This document shows, piece after piece, positions 51,296-59,386 of a DNA stretch of 64,000 nucleotides; position 1 is the first letter of the stretch, and every line of letters begins with the position of its first letter. The position numbers and the translations under genes were made by a program. Source of the stretch: Rhodospirillales bacterium (lineage in GTDB: Bacteria; Pseudomonadota; Alphaproteobacteria; Rhodospirillales; WMHbin7); NCBI GenBank assembly GCA_016214125.1, contig JACRPC010000008.1:56194-120193 (forward strand), written 5' to 3'. The notes beneath the pieces are model-generated. The model did no database searches and was not told the DNA's origin. It saw only the letters and a list, made by a program, of their open reading frames with translations.

Positions 51296-51349
51296 TTCAG
51301 TCCGTCCTTATATTCTGGTCGGGTCTTAAGGAAGGCGGAGACTAGACGC

Positions 51350-52294
51350 TCACCCAGGCTCGGTCAATAGGAACTGGCGAATTTTCGGCAAGATTTCTTC
51401 GAGCAAACGTTCCGAAAATTGCGCATCCTGGGTCTGGTCGGCCCGGAACTGGTGCCGAAACCAAGTGGCTTGGCGCTTCGCATAGGCCCGCGTGGCGGCC
51501 TGGGCCTGGGCGATCGCCTGCGGGTACGAAACCTCGCCCTTTAAGTAGGAAATCAATTCGTTAAGTCCAAGGGCGCGCCGGATCGGCCAATCGGCCGGAC
51601 TGGCGATCAGCGATCGAGCTTCGTCGAGCCCGCCGCCCTCCACCATGGCGAGAAATCGGGCATCGAGGCTTGCCCGCAGGGCGGTGCGCTCGGGCATCAA
51701 CAGGATCGTATGGGTCCGGGCCGCAAATGGCTGGCCCTTCTCGGCCTGCCAAAGGGCGAGCGAACGGCCGGTGGCCTCGATCACTTCCCAGGCCCTTGTC
51801 ACCCGCTGCCGATCGCTGGGGCGAAGGCGGGCCGCCATCAGGGGATCGCGTCTCGCCAGGTCGGCATGCAGGGCCGGCCCACCGATCCGTTCGGCCAGGG
51901 CACGGGCAGCCTGGCGCACCGCGTCGGGGATGACGGGCATCGGCGAGAGCCCTTCGAGCAGCGCCTTCAGATAAAGGCCGGTGCCGCCGACGACGATCGG
52001 CAGGCGCTTGGTCGCCCAGGCCTCGTCGATCGCCGCCACCGCCCGGCCGCGCCACCATCCGGCCGCGGAGGACTCGTCGGGCCCCAGGATGCCGTAAAGC
52101 CGGTGCGGGATGAGGGCCTCGTCCGAGGTGCTCGGGCGGGCGGTGAGCAGGCGCAAATCGCGGTAAAGCTGGAGCGCGTCGGCGTTGACGATGACGCCCT
52201 GAAGGCGCTGGGCCAAAGCGAAGGCCAACCCCGACTTCCCCGATCCGGTCGGCCCGGCGATGACGAGGAGCGGTTGGTGGGTGCCGCTACTCAA
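51350..52294 (-). CDS. miaA: tRNA dimethylallyltransferase
   Basis: This 314-residue enzyme adds a dimethylallyl group to A37 of tRNAs reading UNN codons. The P-loop GPTGSGKS is at 14-21, and NADALQLYRDLRLLTARP and the PIVVGGTGLYLKALLEGL motif follow. The tail has YAKRQATWFRHQF. A TTG start at 52294 overlaps the DUF1015 stop. MiaA reading of Leu UUN codons gives a loose link to the adjacent branched-chain amino-acid genes. Confidence 0.94.
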   Translation of the reverse strand: MSSGTHQPLLVIAGPTGSGKSGLAFALAQRLQGVIVNADALQLYRDLRLLTARPSTSDEALIPHRLYGILGPDESSAAGWWRGRAVAAIDEAWATKRLPIVVGGTGLYLKALLEGLSPMPVIPDAVRQAARALAERIGGPALHADLARRDPLMAARLRPSDRQRVTRAWEVIEATGRSLALWQAEKGQPFAARTHTILLMPERTALRASLDARFLAMVEGGGLDEARSLIASPADWPIRRALGLNELISYLKGEVSYPQAIAQAQAATRAYAKRQATWFRHQFRADQTQDAQFSERLLEEILPKIRQFLLTEPG

Positions 52295-53525
52295 GCGGCG
52301 CCGAGACCATGCCGTCGGCCAGCTTGGGCTCGAACCAGGTCGATTTCGGCGGCATCACCTGGTTGGCGTCGGCGACCGCGATCAGGTCTTCCATGCTGGT
52401 GGGATAGAGGGCGAAGGCGGCCGCCATTTCGCCGGAATCGACGCGCTTCATCAGGCCATCGAGGCCGCGCTTGCCGCCGACGAAATCGATCCGCGAATCC
52501 TTCCGAAGATCGCCGATCTTGAGGATCGGCGCCAACAGCCGGTCGGTGAGCAGGCTGACATCGAGCCGGGCCACCGGATCGTCGCCCGGACGGGGCTGGC
52601 GGCGCAGCACCAGCTCGAACCAGCGCCCAGCCGTGTAAAGGCCGAAGCGGCCGCGCGCCTTCGGCCGGTAGGGCACCAGGCTGGGCTTGACCTCGAAATC
52701 GGCATCGAGCCGGGCCAGGAGATCGGCCAGGTCGAGGCCCGCCAGATCGCGCACCACGCGGTTGTAATCGAGGATGCGCATCTGATCGATGGGGAAGGAA
52801 ACCGCCAGAAAGGAATTGTGCCAAGCCAGCGGTCCGCCCTGGCCCGAGCGCGCCTGCGCCACCCGGGCGGCGGCCGCCGAACGGTGATGGCCGTCGGCGA
52901 TGTAGAGCGCCGTCTGGCGCTCGAAGCCGGCCTGGATGGCGGCAAGGTCGGCGGCGCCGTCGATCACCCACAGCGCATGGCCGATCCCGTCAGCGGCGGT
53001 GAAGTTGTAGGCCGCCGGCTGCTCGGTGACGCGGGCGACAATGGCCTCGACCTCGGCAATCGGCCGATGCGCCAAGAGCACCGGACCGGTCTGGGCGTTC
53101 ACCGCCTCGATCTGGCGGACCCGGTCGTCCTCCTTGTCGGGGCGGGTGAATTCGTGGCGACGCACCCGGTTGATCAGATAGGCGGTGACCGAGGCGGCGC
53201 CGGCGATGCCGGTCTGCACATGCTCGCCCAGGGTGAGCCGATAGACGTAATAGCAAGGCTGGGGGTCCTGGCGGACCATGCCGGCCTCCTTGAGCCTTGC
53301 CCAATTGCGCGCCGCCATCGCGTAGACTTCGGGCGCGTGGGGATCGGTCTCGAGCGGCAGATCGATCTCGGGCTTGGAGACGTGCAGGAAGCTCCAGGGC
53401 TTTTCCTTGGCGAGCGCCCGGGCCTCGAGGCTGTTCAGCACATCGTAGGGCGGCGCGGCGATGTCCGCCGCCCGCTCGGGGATCGGCCGGACGCCAGGAA
53501 AGGGACGGAACAGCGGCAAGGTCAC
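52287..53525 (-). CDS. DUF1015 family protein
   Basis: This 412-residue cytosolic protein of the DUF1015 family begins LPLFRPFPGVRPIPE with APPYDVLNSLEA, and has the conserved YIADGHHRSAAAARVA and HNSFLAVSFPIDQM segments. The GTG at 53525 has GAGGG seven bases upstream and begins on the conserved start. The family is often linked to serine/phosphoserine metabolism (SerC-like context), but that context is not visible here. It overlaps miaA by 8 nt. Confidence 0.88.
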   Translation of the reverse strand: MTLPLFRPFPGVRPIPERAADIAAPPYDVLNSLEARALAKEKPWSFLHVSKPEIDLPLETDPHAPEVYAMAARNWARLKEAGMVRQDPQPCYYVYRLTLGEHVQTGIAGAASVTAYLINRVRRHEFTRPDKEDDRVRQIEAVNAQTGPVLLAHRPIAEVEAIVARVTEQPAAYNFTAADGIGHALWVIDGAADLAAIQAGFERQTALYIADGHHRSAAAARVAQARSGQGGPLAWHNSFLAVSFPIDQMRILDYNRVVRDLAGLDLADLLARLDADFEVKPSLVPYRPKARGRFGLYTAGRWFELVLRRQPRPGDDPVARLDVSLLTDRLLAPILKIGDLRKDSRIDFVGGKRGLDGLMKRVDSGEMAAAFALYPTSMEDLIAVADANQVMPPKSTWFEPKLADGMVSAPLE

Positions 53526-53654
53526 GGTTGGCCCTCGGGGCGACTCGACGGGTCGGAAAACCGCCCCCCTCTTAATCGCCCGCACCTTGCGGCGCAACAA
53601 GATTCCGCCCCACCGGCCAACTTATCGCAAGCCCCATCCCGGTCGGCGGACCGT

Positions 53655-53683
53655 TTGACAAGCCGGCCTTGTCTCGCCCTAAT
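53655..53683 (+). promoter_or_regulatory. Candidate sigma-70 promoter of the GH114-like gene
   Basis: A perfect TTGACA (53655-53660), a 17-bp gap and CCTAAT (53678-53683) end six bases before the ATG at 53690. The transcript would start at or next to the start codon, and no Shine-Dalgarno is present. Confidence 0.45.
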
Positions 53684-53689
53684 GGGCGA

Positions 53690-54814
53690 ATGCGGATTCG
53701 CTTGGCCCTGCTTGCCCTTGCCCTCCTTTCGGCGCCCCTGGCGGCCGAGGCGCAAGTCCGGGCGCAGGGTAAGGAGCTGACCGACAAAAAGCCCGAGCCA
53801 GCCCCGGTTCTGGCGACGCCCAAGGCGCCGGCCAATTTCCGCCAGATCCTGCGCGAGATGACGATCGAGATGGCCAATGCGGCGCGCAAGGTCAATCCGC
53901 GCTTCATCGTGCTCCTGCGCGACGGGGTGGCCCTGCTTGCCAAGGACAAATGGGAGAGCGATCTCGACGACCTGCTCGATCCCAAGGGCCTCACCGCCGA
54001 CAGCCGCCCGCCGGTGGGCACCTTCCAAAGGCCGCTGGCCCGCGCCATCGACGGGGTGATCGAGGACGGGCTGTTCTGCGGCCGGCCGCAATTCGACCAG
54101 CCGAGCCCAGAGGCCGAGCGCAACGAGCGGCTGGCCATCGCCCGCCAGGTCCAGGAGATGGGCAAGCGGCTCGTCACCCTCGACGCCTGCCAGGAACCGC
54201 GCCTGGTCGCCCAGGCCTACGCCCAGGCCGAGCGGGCGGGCGCGCTCGCCTATGTCGATAGCGGCTCGGCGGCCCGGCTGGCTGGGGTGCCGATCGATCG
54301 CCCGGTCTTCGAGAATCCCAACCACGTCACCGTGCTCAAGGAGGCACGCAATTTCATCGCCCTTCTCGACACCAAACGCTATCCGGCGAAGAAGGACGCC
54401 CTTCTCGCCCTGGCCGCCACCAATTACGACCTGCTGATCGTGCCGGTGCAGATGGGCCCCAACCAGGAGCCCATCGAGGTGGTGCGGATCAAGGGCAAGG
54501 AGCGCGACGACCTGGCCGCCCTCAGGCTCAAGCGGCTGGGCACCACGCGCAAGCTGCTGGCGACCCTGCCGATGACCATGGCCGAGATCGGACGCTATTA
54601 CTGGAAGCCGGAATGGCGGGGCGGCGACCCGGCCTGGCTGGTGGCCGAGGAACAAGGCAATCCCGATCGCTTCGTGGTGGCCTATTGGGACCCAGGCTGG
54701 AAGGAAATCCTTGCCAAATACCTGGTCGACATCATGGCCGCCGGCTTCGACGGCATGGTGCTGGACGAAATGGGCGCCTGGCGCCATTTCGAGGCCATCA
54801 ACCCGCTGGATTAG
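53690..54814 (+). CDS. Secreted GH114/TM1410-like glycoside hydrolase family protein
   Basis: This 374-residue protein has a signal peptide (MRIRLALLALALLSAPLAA, cut near AEA-Q). The body ends in VAYWDPGWKEILAKYLVDIM and AAGFDGMVLDEMGAW, the conserved C-terminal pattern of GH114/TM1410-type barrels. The catalytic Asp/Glu lies in the D-G-(M/V)-x-L-D region. Family members act on polygalactosamine-like exopolysaccharides, but the substrate here is unknown. The start at 53690 fits the signal peptide better than an in-frame codon 21 nt upstream. Confidence 0.75.
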   Translation: MRIRLALLALALLSAPLAAEAQVRAQGKELTDKKPEPAPVLATPKAPANFRQILREMTIEMANAARKVNPRFIVLLRDGVALLAKDKWESDLDDLLDPKGLTADSRPPVGTFQRPLARAIDGVIEDGLFCGRPQFDQPSPEAERNERLAIARQVQEMGKRLVTLDACQEPRLVAQAYAQAERAGALAYVDSGSAARLAGVPIDRPVFENPNHVTVLKEARNFIALLDTKRYPAKKDALLALAATNYDLLIVPVQMGPNQEPIEVVRIKGKERDDLAALRLKRLGTTRKLLATLPMTMAEIGRYYWKPEWRGGDPAWLVAEEQGNPDRFVVAYWDPGWKEILAKYLVDIMAAGFDGMVLDEMGAWRHFEAINPLD

Positions 54815-54832
54815 GGGGGGCGATTTTTTTTG

Positions 54833-55017
54833 GGCCTCAGTCGCGGTTGTTGGTTTGGCCTCAGTCGCCGGCGGGGCCGTCCGGCCCCTTGGCTTGCGCG
54901 TGGCTGTTGATTCGCCTCAGTCGCCGGCGGGCGCTCCGCGCCCTCGGCTTTCGCGCCCATGAGGGCGCGGGGCCTCAATGGCCCAGTCGCGCGCTTTGCG
55001 CGCTCCCTTTTTGCGCC
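54833..55017. repeat. Array of four related CCTCAGTCGC hairpin repeats
   Basis: Four units start with (G)CCTCA(G/A)T-type sequence at 54833, 54857, 54913 and 54971. Units 2-4 each carry a short G+C hairpin of different sequence: GGGGCCG-tc-CGGCCCC (54873-54888), GGGCGC-tcc-GCGCCC (54929-54943) and GCGCGC-ttt-GCGCGC (54989-55003). Units 2 and 3 continue with a shared TGGCTT/CGGCTT and GCG end. The last hairpin is followed by TCCCTTTTT and may terminate the GH114 transcript. The rest of the gap to 55396 is A+T-richer and shows no convincing gene. Confidence 0.65.
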
Positions 55018-55396
55018 GATTTGCGCCCGCTAGGCGCCGATCTTGGCCCGATCGAGTCCGGAGATGCGCCGCTTTGACTCAAGTAAGTCGTTGATCTTGT
55101 TCGATTCAACCCCGAAATCGGCCCATTCTTTTAGCATTATTAACGTTAGCGCCTTGAACCGGCATACGGATTTCCGTCATTTTGCGAACGTCTCGCAACA
55201 TAGGCGGATAAAAAGCGGCCGCCCGCGCCGGGCCTTCCCAAAGCTCCGTTAACCAGTTGTTTCTTCACAGTTTCAACAGCTACTCGGCCATGCTGCCTAG
55301 CAGATGTTCGTGTAATGTACGTGCATGTCGAAAGAGTGTCAAGGATTTTTTGGTGTGCTTATGAATTTATAGGAAACAACAAACGCCCCCCCGCGC

Positions 55397-55915
55397 CTAA
55401 CTTCCCTGGGCCCCGGTTCCGGCGCCGATCGGCAGCGGATAGATGCGGCGCGGCGGCAGGCGATGGACGATGAGCCCGACCAGCACCAGCGTGACCGCTC
55501 CGGCCAGCACCGGGGTGAGGAGAAAGCTCCAATCGGGATGGAGCATCATCACCAGGATCGGATCGGCCCCAGCCGGCGGATGCATGAGGCGCAGCGCGCC
55601 CAACAGCCCGATGACCAGCCCGACCGCCAGGGCGATCGACCAGCCGCTGGGCGGCAGCAGATGGTCGAGAACGAGCCCGAGCAAGGTGGCGAGGCCATGG
55701 CCGCCGATCAGATTGATCGGCTGGGAGAGCGGGCTGTCGGGCAGCGCGAACAACAGAACCGCCGAGGCGCCGAGCGGCGCCGCCAGCATCGGCAAGCCGC
55801 TCCATTCGCCCAGCGCCCCCACCAAGGCCAGGGCGAGCAAGCCGCCCAAGGCCGCCTTGACCCAAACGGAAAAATCCTGGCGCGCTTGATGGCGATGGAT
55901 GAAACGGCGCGGCAT
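55397..55915 (-). CDS. HPP family integral membrane protein
   Basis: This 172-residue protein has four membrane helices and the signature PPSGW with LRLMHPPAGADPILVM, the HPP motif that names the family. An N-terminal basic stub precedes the helices. Plastid and cyanobacterial relatives transport nitrite; the bacterial substrate is not established. ATG 55915 has CAGGA eight bases upstream. It stands alone. Confidence 0.87.
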   Translation of the reverse strand: MPRRFIHRHQARQDFSVWVKAALGGLLALALVGALGEWSGLPMLAAPLGASAVLLFALPDSPLSQPINLIGGHGLATLLGLVLDHLLPPSGWSIALAVGLVIGLLGALRLMHPPAGADPILVMMLHPDWSFLLTPVLAGAVTLVLVGLIVHRLPPRRIYPLPIGAGTGAQGS

Positions 55916-56120
55916 GCGGTTGTCCTGAAAGGGCGGGCGTTGGCGGGGGAAAGGGCGGGGGTTGTTTGGGGGCCGGATCATGACGAGCGGAAGGGTGGCC
56001 AACCTTGATCTTGGTTATGCGGGATTGTTGGTTATGCCGGGCGGATAGAAGGTTGTTTGGGCGTGATGCGGGTTTACGGTGCGGTGCGGGGCTTAGGCGT
56101 GACGCGCAGAGCAGGTTAAT

Positions 56121-56202
56121 TCGTATACTCTCACCGTCATGTGTCACCGTTTTTTCACTGTTTTGGTGTCCGTATACTCTCACGGTTATGTGGCGTCACC
56201 AA
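56121..56202. repeat. Pair of short direct repeats at the histidine kinase 3-prime end
   Basis: The sequence CGTATACTCTCAC is repeated exactly at 56122 and 56171, 49 nt apart, each followed by (C/G)GT(C/T)ATGTG and GTCACC. One copy includes the last codons and stop of the downstream-reading kinase gene; the other is purely intergenic. It may be a duplicated gene end or a pair of protein-binding sites. Confidence 0.6.
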
Positions 56203-58114
56203 CTTGCGAGTGATTTCGATTCATCGACGCGCGATCAAGCGGCAAATCGATCCAAAAGATGCTGCCCTGATGAGGCCGACTCTGGTATCCGATCATCCCT
56301 CCCATCAATTCGACCAATTGGCGGGTGAGGGAAAGCCCAATTCCGGTGCCCTCGATGCTGGTGGCTTCGGCGCCAATGCGGTTAAAAGGCTTGAACAATT
56401 CGGCTTCGCGCTCAAGGGGAATGCCAATGCCGGTGTCCGACACCTCGATCCGGGCCCGCTCATCATTGAGCACCTTCACCGCGACGGTAACCGATCCCCC
56501 CGGTCGATTGTACTTTATCGCATTCGAGCCAAGGTTAAGTAGCGCCTGATAAAGCCGCGTGGGATCAGCCCTTACTTGCGGCCAAGCGCCGGGTTCGACC
56601 ACCATGGTGACCTCGCCTCTCTCGGCCTGCAAAGCCAACACCCGGTGAACCCGATTGAGCATCGGCTCCAGTTGGACCGATTCGAGCGTCACCTCGATCC
56701 GCCCGGATTCAACACGCGCCAAATCAAGGACCTCATTGATCAGGCCCAGCAAATGCCGACCGGACTCGATAACATGACCAACATACTCGCGCTGCTTGAC
56801 CGATAGTGGATGCTTGGAATCGAAGTCGAGCATTTCGGAAAAGCCGATGATCGCGTTCAAGGGCGTGCGCAGTTCGTGGCTCATGTTCGACAAGAAGCTG
56901 CTTTTCGCTCGATTGGCGATGTCGGCCTGTGATTTCGCTCGGTGCAATTCCTCATGGATGCGCGCCTGAATTTCCATTTGGCGATTGAACGCGCCGACAA
57001 GCCGGCCAATTTCGTCATTTCGGGCCACGGGCAGACGTTGCAAGGCGCCTCCTTCCGCCGCTTGATCGCCGATTGCCGCCAACGAGTCCGCCGCTTGGCG
57101 CAACGGCAACAACTGGCCATGCAAAAGCCACCACAAGCCGATACACGCCAGGAGCGTCACGAGGGCGGCGCCGCCCAGAATTTCCTGCCTCAGGTGTCTG
57201 ATCGGGGCAAAGGCCTCCTTCGTCGGCAGAACGACAATCAAAATCCAGCCCGCCGAAGGGATCGATTTTGCCGACGCCAAGACTTCGACGCCTCGCGTGT
57301 TGACGACGAGCCCCGACCCTTCGAAGCCCTGCATGAATTCGTCAAACAGGCGGTTGCCCCCTAGAGCTGGAAGCGGTTGCATGACGCGGCTCGTTTCTGT
57401 CGCCGCAATCCAGACATGGTGTTGGACCGAAGCAACCATATAGTAGCCCGTCTTGCCGTAGGGTTTGTTGTCGACCATGCTTAACAAATTTGGCCGAGCC
57501 AAATTGATCACCCCGGCGATGGCCCCGATTACCGCATAGGGATTCTGCCGATCACGGATGGGGGCGGCAAAGCCGATTACCGGCTGTTGCAGTTTTTTTC
57601 CGATTACCGGACGACTGAGCGAGGCCCGCCCCTCGTTCAAGGCCACTCCAACCGCATCGATATCCATGTAATTGGTGCCGATCCGCCCAACCGAGATCGG
57701 AAAATCGGCGATCGCGGTTCCGTCCTTGTTGGTAACGATGATGCCGCCATTGAACAGGTCTTGAAAAACTGGAAGCCTTTCCAGCCGATCCTGAAGCGCC
57801 GCGGGATCGTCCATCAAGGAGCGGTCGAAGGAATCGGCGACGCGCAACAGTCCGGCAAAGCGGGTTTTCACCTTATCTTCGATGTCGTCGGCAATGAATG
57901 AAGCCGTTGAGGATTGCTGATCGGCCAGCATGCGCTCCATGTCGGCGCGCAGTCTTCGGCTGGAAACATAGGCCAGCAACCAAACGCTGCCGACCAGAAT
58001 TGCCAGCGCGCCAACGGTAATTCGGAATTTGAGCGAACTCTGGATCGTGGCACGTCCCCGGCCGGTGAAGGGGGCGCTACCTTCATGGAAAATGTTTGGC
58101 CCCTCCTGAAGCAT
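56186..58114 (-). CDS. Membrane sensor histidine kinase with extracytoplasmic cache-type domain
   Basis: This protein of about 642 residues has an N-terminal membrane helix ([19 protein letters not shown]), a periplasmic double-cache-like domain of about 250 residues, and a second helix ([15 protein letters not shown]). A HAMP-like linker, HisKA with His413 in [19 protein letters not shown] and HATPase motifs [16 protein letters not shown] and GTGIGLSL complete it. There is no receiver domain or adjacent regulator. The start is uncertain: ATG 58114 is used, and a GTG at 58186 would add 24 residues. G+C looks lower than in neighbours, consistent with recent acquisition. Confidence 0.9.
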   Translation of the reverse strand: MLQEGPNIFHEGSAPFTGRGRATIQSSLKFRITVGALAILVGSVWLLAYVSSRRLRADMERMLADQQSSTASFIADDIEDKVKTRFAGLLRVADSFDRSLMDDPAALQDRLERLPVFQDLFNGGIIVTNKDGTAIADFPISVGRIGTNYMDIDAVGVALNEGRASLSRPVIGKKLQQPVIGFAAPIRDRQNPYAVIGAIAGVINLARPNLLSMVDNKPYGKTGYYMVASVQHHVWIAATETSRVMQPLPALGGNRLFDEFMQGFEGSGLVVNTRGVEVLASAKSIPSAGWILIVVLPTKEAFAPIRHLRQEILGGAALVTLLACIGLWWLLHGQLLPLRQAADSLAAIGDQAAEGGALQRLPVARNDEIGRLVGAFNRQMEIQARIHEELHRAKSQADIANRAKSSFLSNMSHELRTPLNAIIGFSEMLDFDSKHPLSVKQREYVGHVIESGRHLLGLINEVLDLARVESGRIEVTLESVQLEPMLNRVHRVLALQAERGEVTMVVEPGAWPQVRADPTRLYQALLNLGSNAIKYNRPGGSVTVAVKVLNDERARIEVSDTGIGIPLEREAELFKPFNRIGAEATSIEGTGIGLSLTRQLVELMGGMIGYQSRPHQGSIFWIDLPLDRASMNRNHSQVGDAT

Positions 58115-58343
58115 CCCAATATCGCATATTGTCTTAATAATCGCTCCCAAAATAAATTTCCGCGCGCTTGGTATCGTCCCCGCCACGGCCGAAACCCGGC
58201 CGGCATTGCATCCCTGCCCTTACGCATTCCCGTTGTTGAAGGTGTCGTTGGGCCTTGCCGGCACTCTTCGTTTTGGATGGCACGGTCTTACTTAATCCCC
58301 CCACTGGGTGGGAATGGAAAAAGCTGGCGCGTTTGGGCGTTTT

Positions 58344-58730
58344 TCAAATTTCGATAATGCTGTCGCTGTTGCGGGCGACCATCGGGTCATGGGTCATCAG
58401 GCGCATCGGCTCGATTAGGGCCTGCGCCACCAGGAGGCGGTCGAACGGATCGCCATGGTGCGCCGGCAGGTCCTCGACGGCAGCCGCGTGCTCGGGCTCG
58501 ATGGGCAGAAGCCGATAGCCCGATTCGCGGAAATAGCGGAGCGCGTCTTGGCCCGACAGCGGCATGTCGCCCTGCCCAAGGCCGTGCTTGATGGCGATTT
58601 CCCAGATCGTCGCCGCGCTGATCCAGATCGCCGCCTTGGGCGATTCGATCAAGGCGCGCGCCTTCTTGACCAATTTCGGGTCGTCGGCGATCGCCCACAG
58701 GGCGACATGGGTGTCGAGCAAGAGATTCAC
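58344..58730 (-). CDS. vapC: VapC-family PIN-domain toxin
   Basis: This 128-residue PIN-domain ribonuclease has its acidic residues in place: Asp6 (LLLDTHVALW), Glu44 (TIWEIAIK), Asp97 (GDPFDRLLVAQA) and Asp115 (THDPM). VapC toxins cleave tRNA or rRNA. The GTG start overlaps the stop of the upstream antitoxin frame as GTGA. The toxin looks intact while the antitoxin is truncated. Confidence 0.88.
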   Translation of the reverse strand: MNLLLDTHVALWAIADDPKLVKKARALIESPKAAIWISAATIWEIAIKHGLGQGDMPLSGQDALRYFRESGYRLLPIEPEHAAAVEDLPAHHGDPFDRLLVAQALIEPMRLMTHDPMVARNSDSIIEI

Positions 58731-58888
58731 GGCCGCCCGCCCAGGAACAGGCCTGCCACCTCGTCGTTGTGAGCGTCGATGGTGCGGGGCACCTTGAATT
58801 TGCCCTTGGCGACGCCGATCCGTTTTCCGGGCGGCACCGCGTCGACCGGCACTAGCTTGGCCGCTGGGCGGCGGCGTTCCTTTGTTCG
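58727..58888 (-). pseudogene. Phd/YefM-type antitoxin remnant, N-terminal half missing
   Basis: Directly upstream of vapC, and overlapping it, is a frame reading AKLVPVDAVPPGKRIGVAK then GKFKVPRTIDAHNDEVAGLF and ending LGGRP. It matches the C-terminal toxin-neutralising end of Phd/VapB antitoxins (VARLVPxD...GxxKGKxxVPxDFD). Upstream an in-frame stop and GTCATGCGCGGG repeats replace the expected DNA-binding start. The only start is a GTG at 58852, giving 41 residues. It may still be translated as a short antitoxin. Confidence 0.6.
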
Positions 58889-58930
58889 TCATGCGCGGGT
58901 TTGTCATGCGCGGGGCAAGCCCGGCGAGAT
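58888..58930. repeat. REP-like partial repeat beside the antitoxin remnant
   Basis: GTCATGCGCGGG occurs at 58888-58899 and again at 58903-58914, and the second copy runs on into GCAAGCCCGGCGAGATTTTTT. The start and the GCAAGCCCGG core resemble the element at 17900. It lies between the lipoprotein gene and the antitoxin remnant. Confidence 0.6.
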
Positions 58931-58945
58931 TTTTTCCGCCCGCCC

Positions 58946-59302
58946 CTACCGCCTTCGATGGTGGGACCCGTAACCCGAGCCCGTGCCGGGCGGATCGACC
59001 CGAACATTGCCCTTGGAATCGACGATGGTGCGCGTGCCGTCGGGATCGCGCTGGATGATGGTGACGCTGCCGTCGCGGTTAAGGATGGTGCGCTCGCTCG
59101 CTTGGCGGCCGGCGGTGCTGGTCGTGGTGCCGCTGGTGGCCGAAGACGCGCTTGACGAACTTGGCGTCGTCGACGAATTGCTCCCGGAAGTGGCCGAGGG
59201 GCTGTAAGACGAGCCCCAGCCCGCCCCATCCCCCACCGCGCAGCCGGAAAGAAGCGCCAAAGCCGAAGCGGCGAGCAGCGAAAGCCCGCGGATGGACGTC
59301 AT
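58946..59302 (-). CDS. Small Ser/Thr-rich lipoprotein, hypothetical
   Basis: This 118-residue protein has a lipoprotein signal (SLLAASALALLSGC, lipobox LLSG-Cys21) and a low-complexity Ser/Thr/Gly stretch (about 30-65). The C-terminal part reads RTILNRDGSVTIIQRDPDGT then RTIVDSKGNVRVDPPG, two D/N-G-turn beta repeats. No known function is recognised. It is divergent from the acyl-CoA synthetase gene. Confidence 0.7.
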   Translation of the reverse strand: MTSIRGLSLLAASALALLSGCAVGDGAGWGSSYSPSATSGSNSSTTPSSSSASSATSGTTTSTAGRQASERTILNRDGSVTIIQRDPDGTRTIVDSKGNVRVDPPGTGSGYGSHHRRR

Positions 59303-59386
59303 GGCCGCCTCCTTGGTCGTCGTTCAAGGGGGATTTTCCCAAGGATTGATGGCAAGATTGCGGCACTCCATCGAACGAGGCCGACC

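Noticed and set aside
54814..54831. G7 and T8 runs after the GH114 stop as a phase-variation switch
   Set aside because: They lie outside any coding frame or promoter spacer that could be identified.
54833..55017. Array considered as a CRISPR
   Set aside because: Units differ in length and share both flanks with variable hairpins; no constant repeat plus unique spacer pattern and no cas gene.
55043..55252. 69-codon frame in the gap after the hairpin array
   Set aside because: No Shine-Dalgarno, no conserved feature, composition unlike neighbouring genes.
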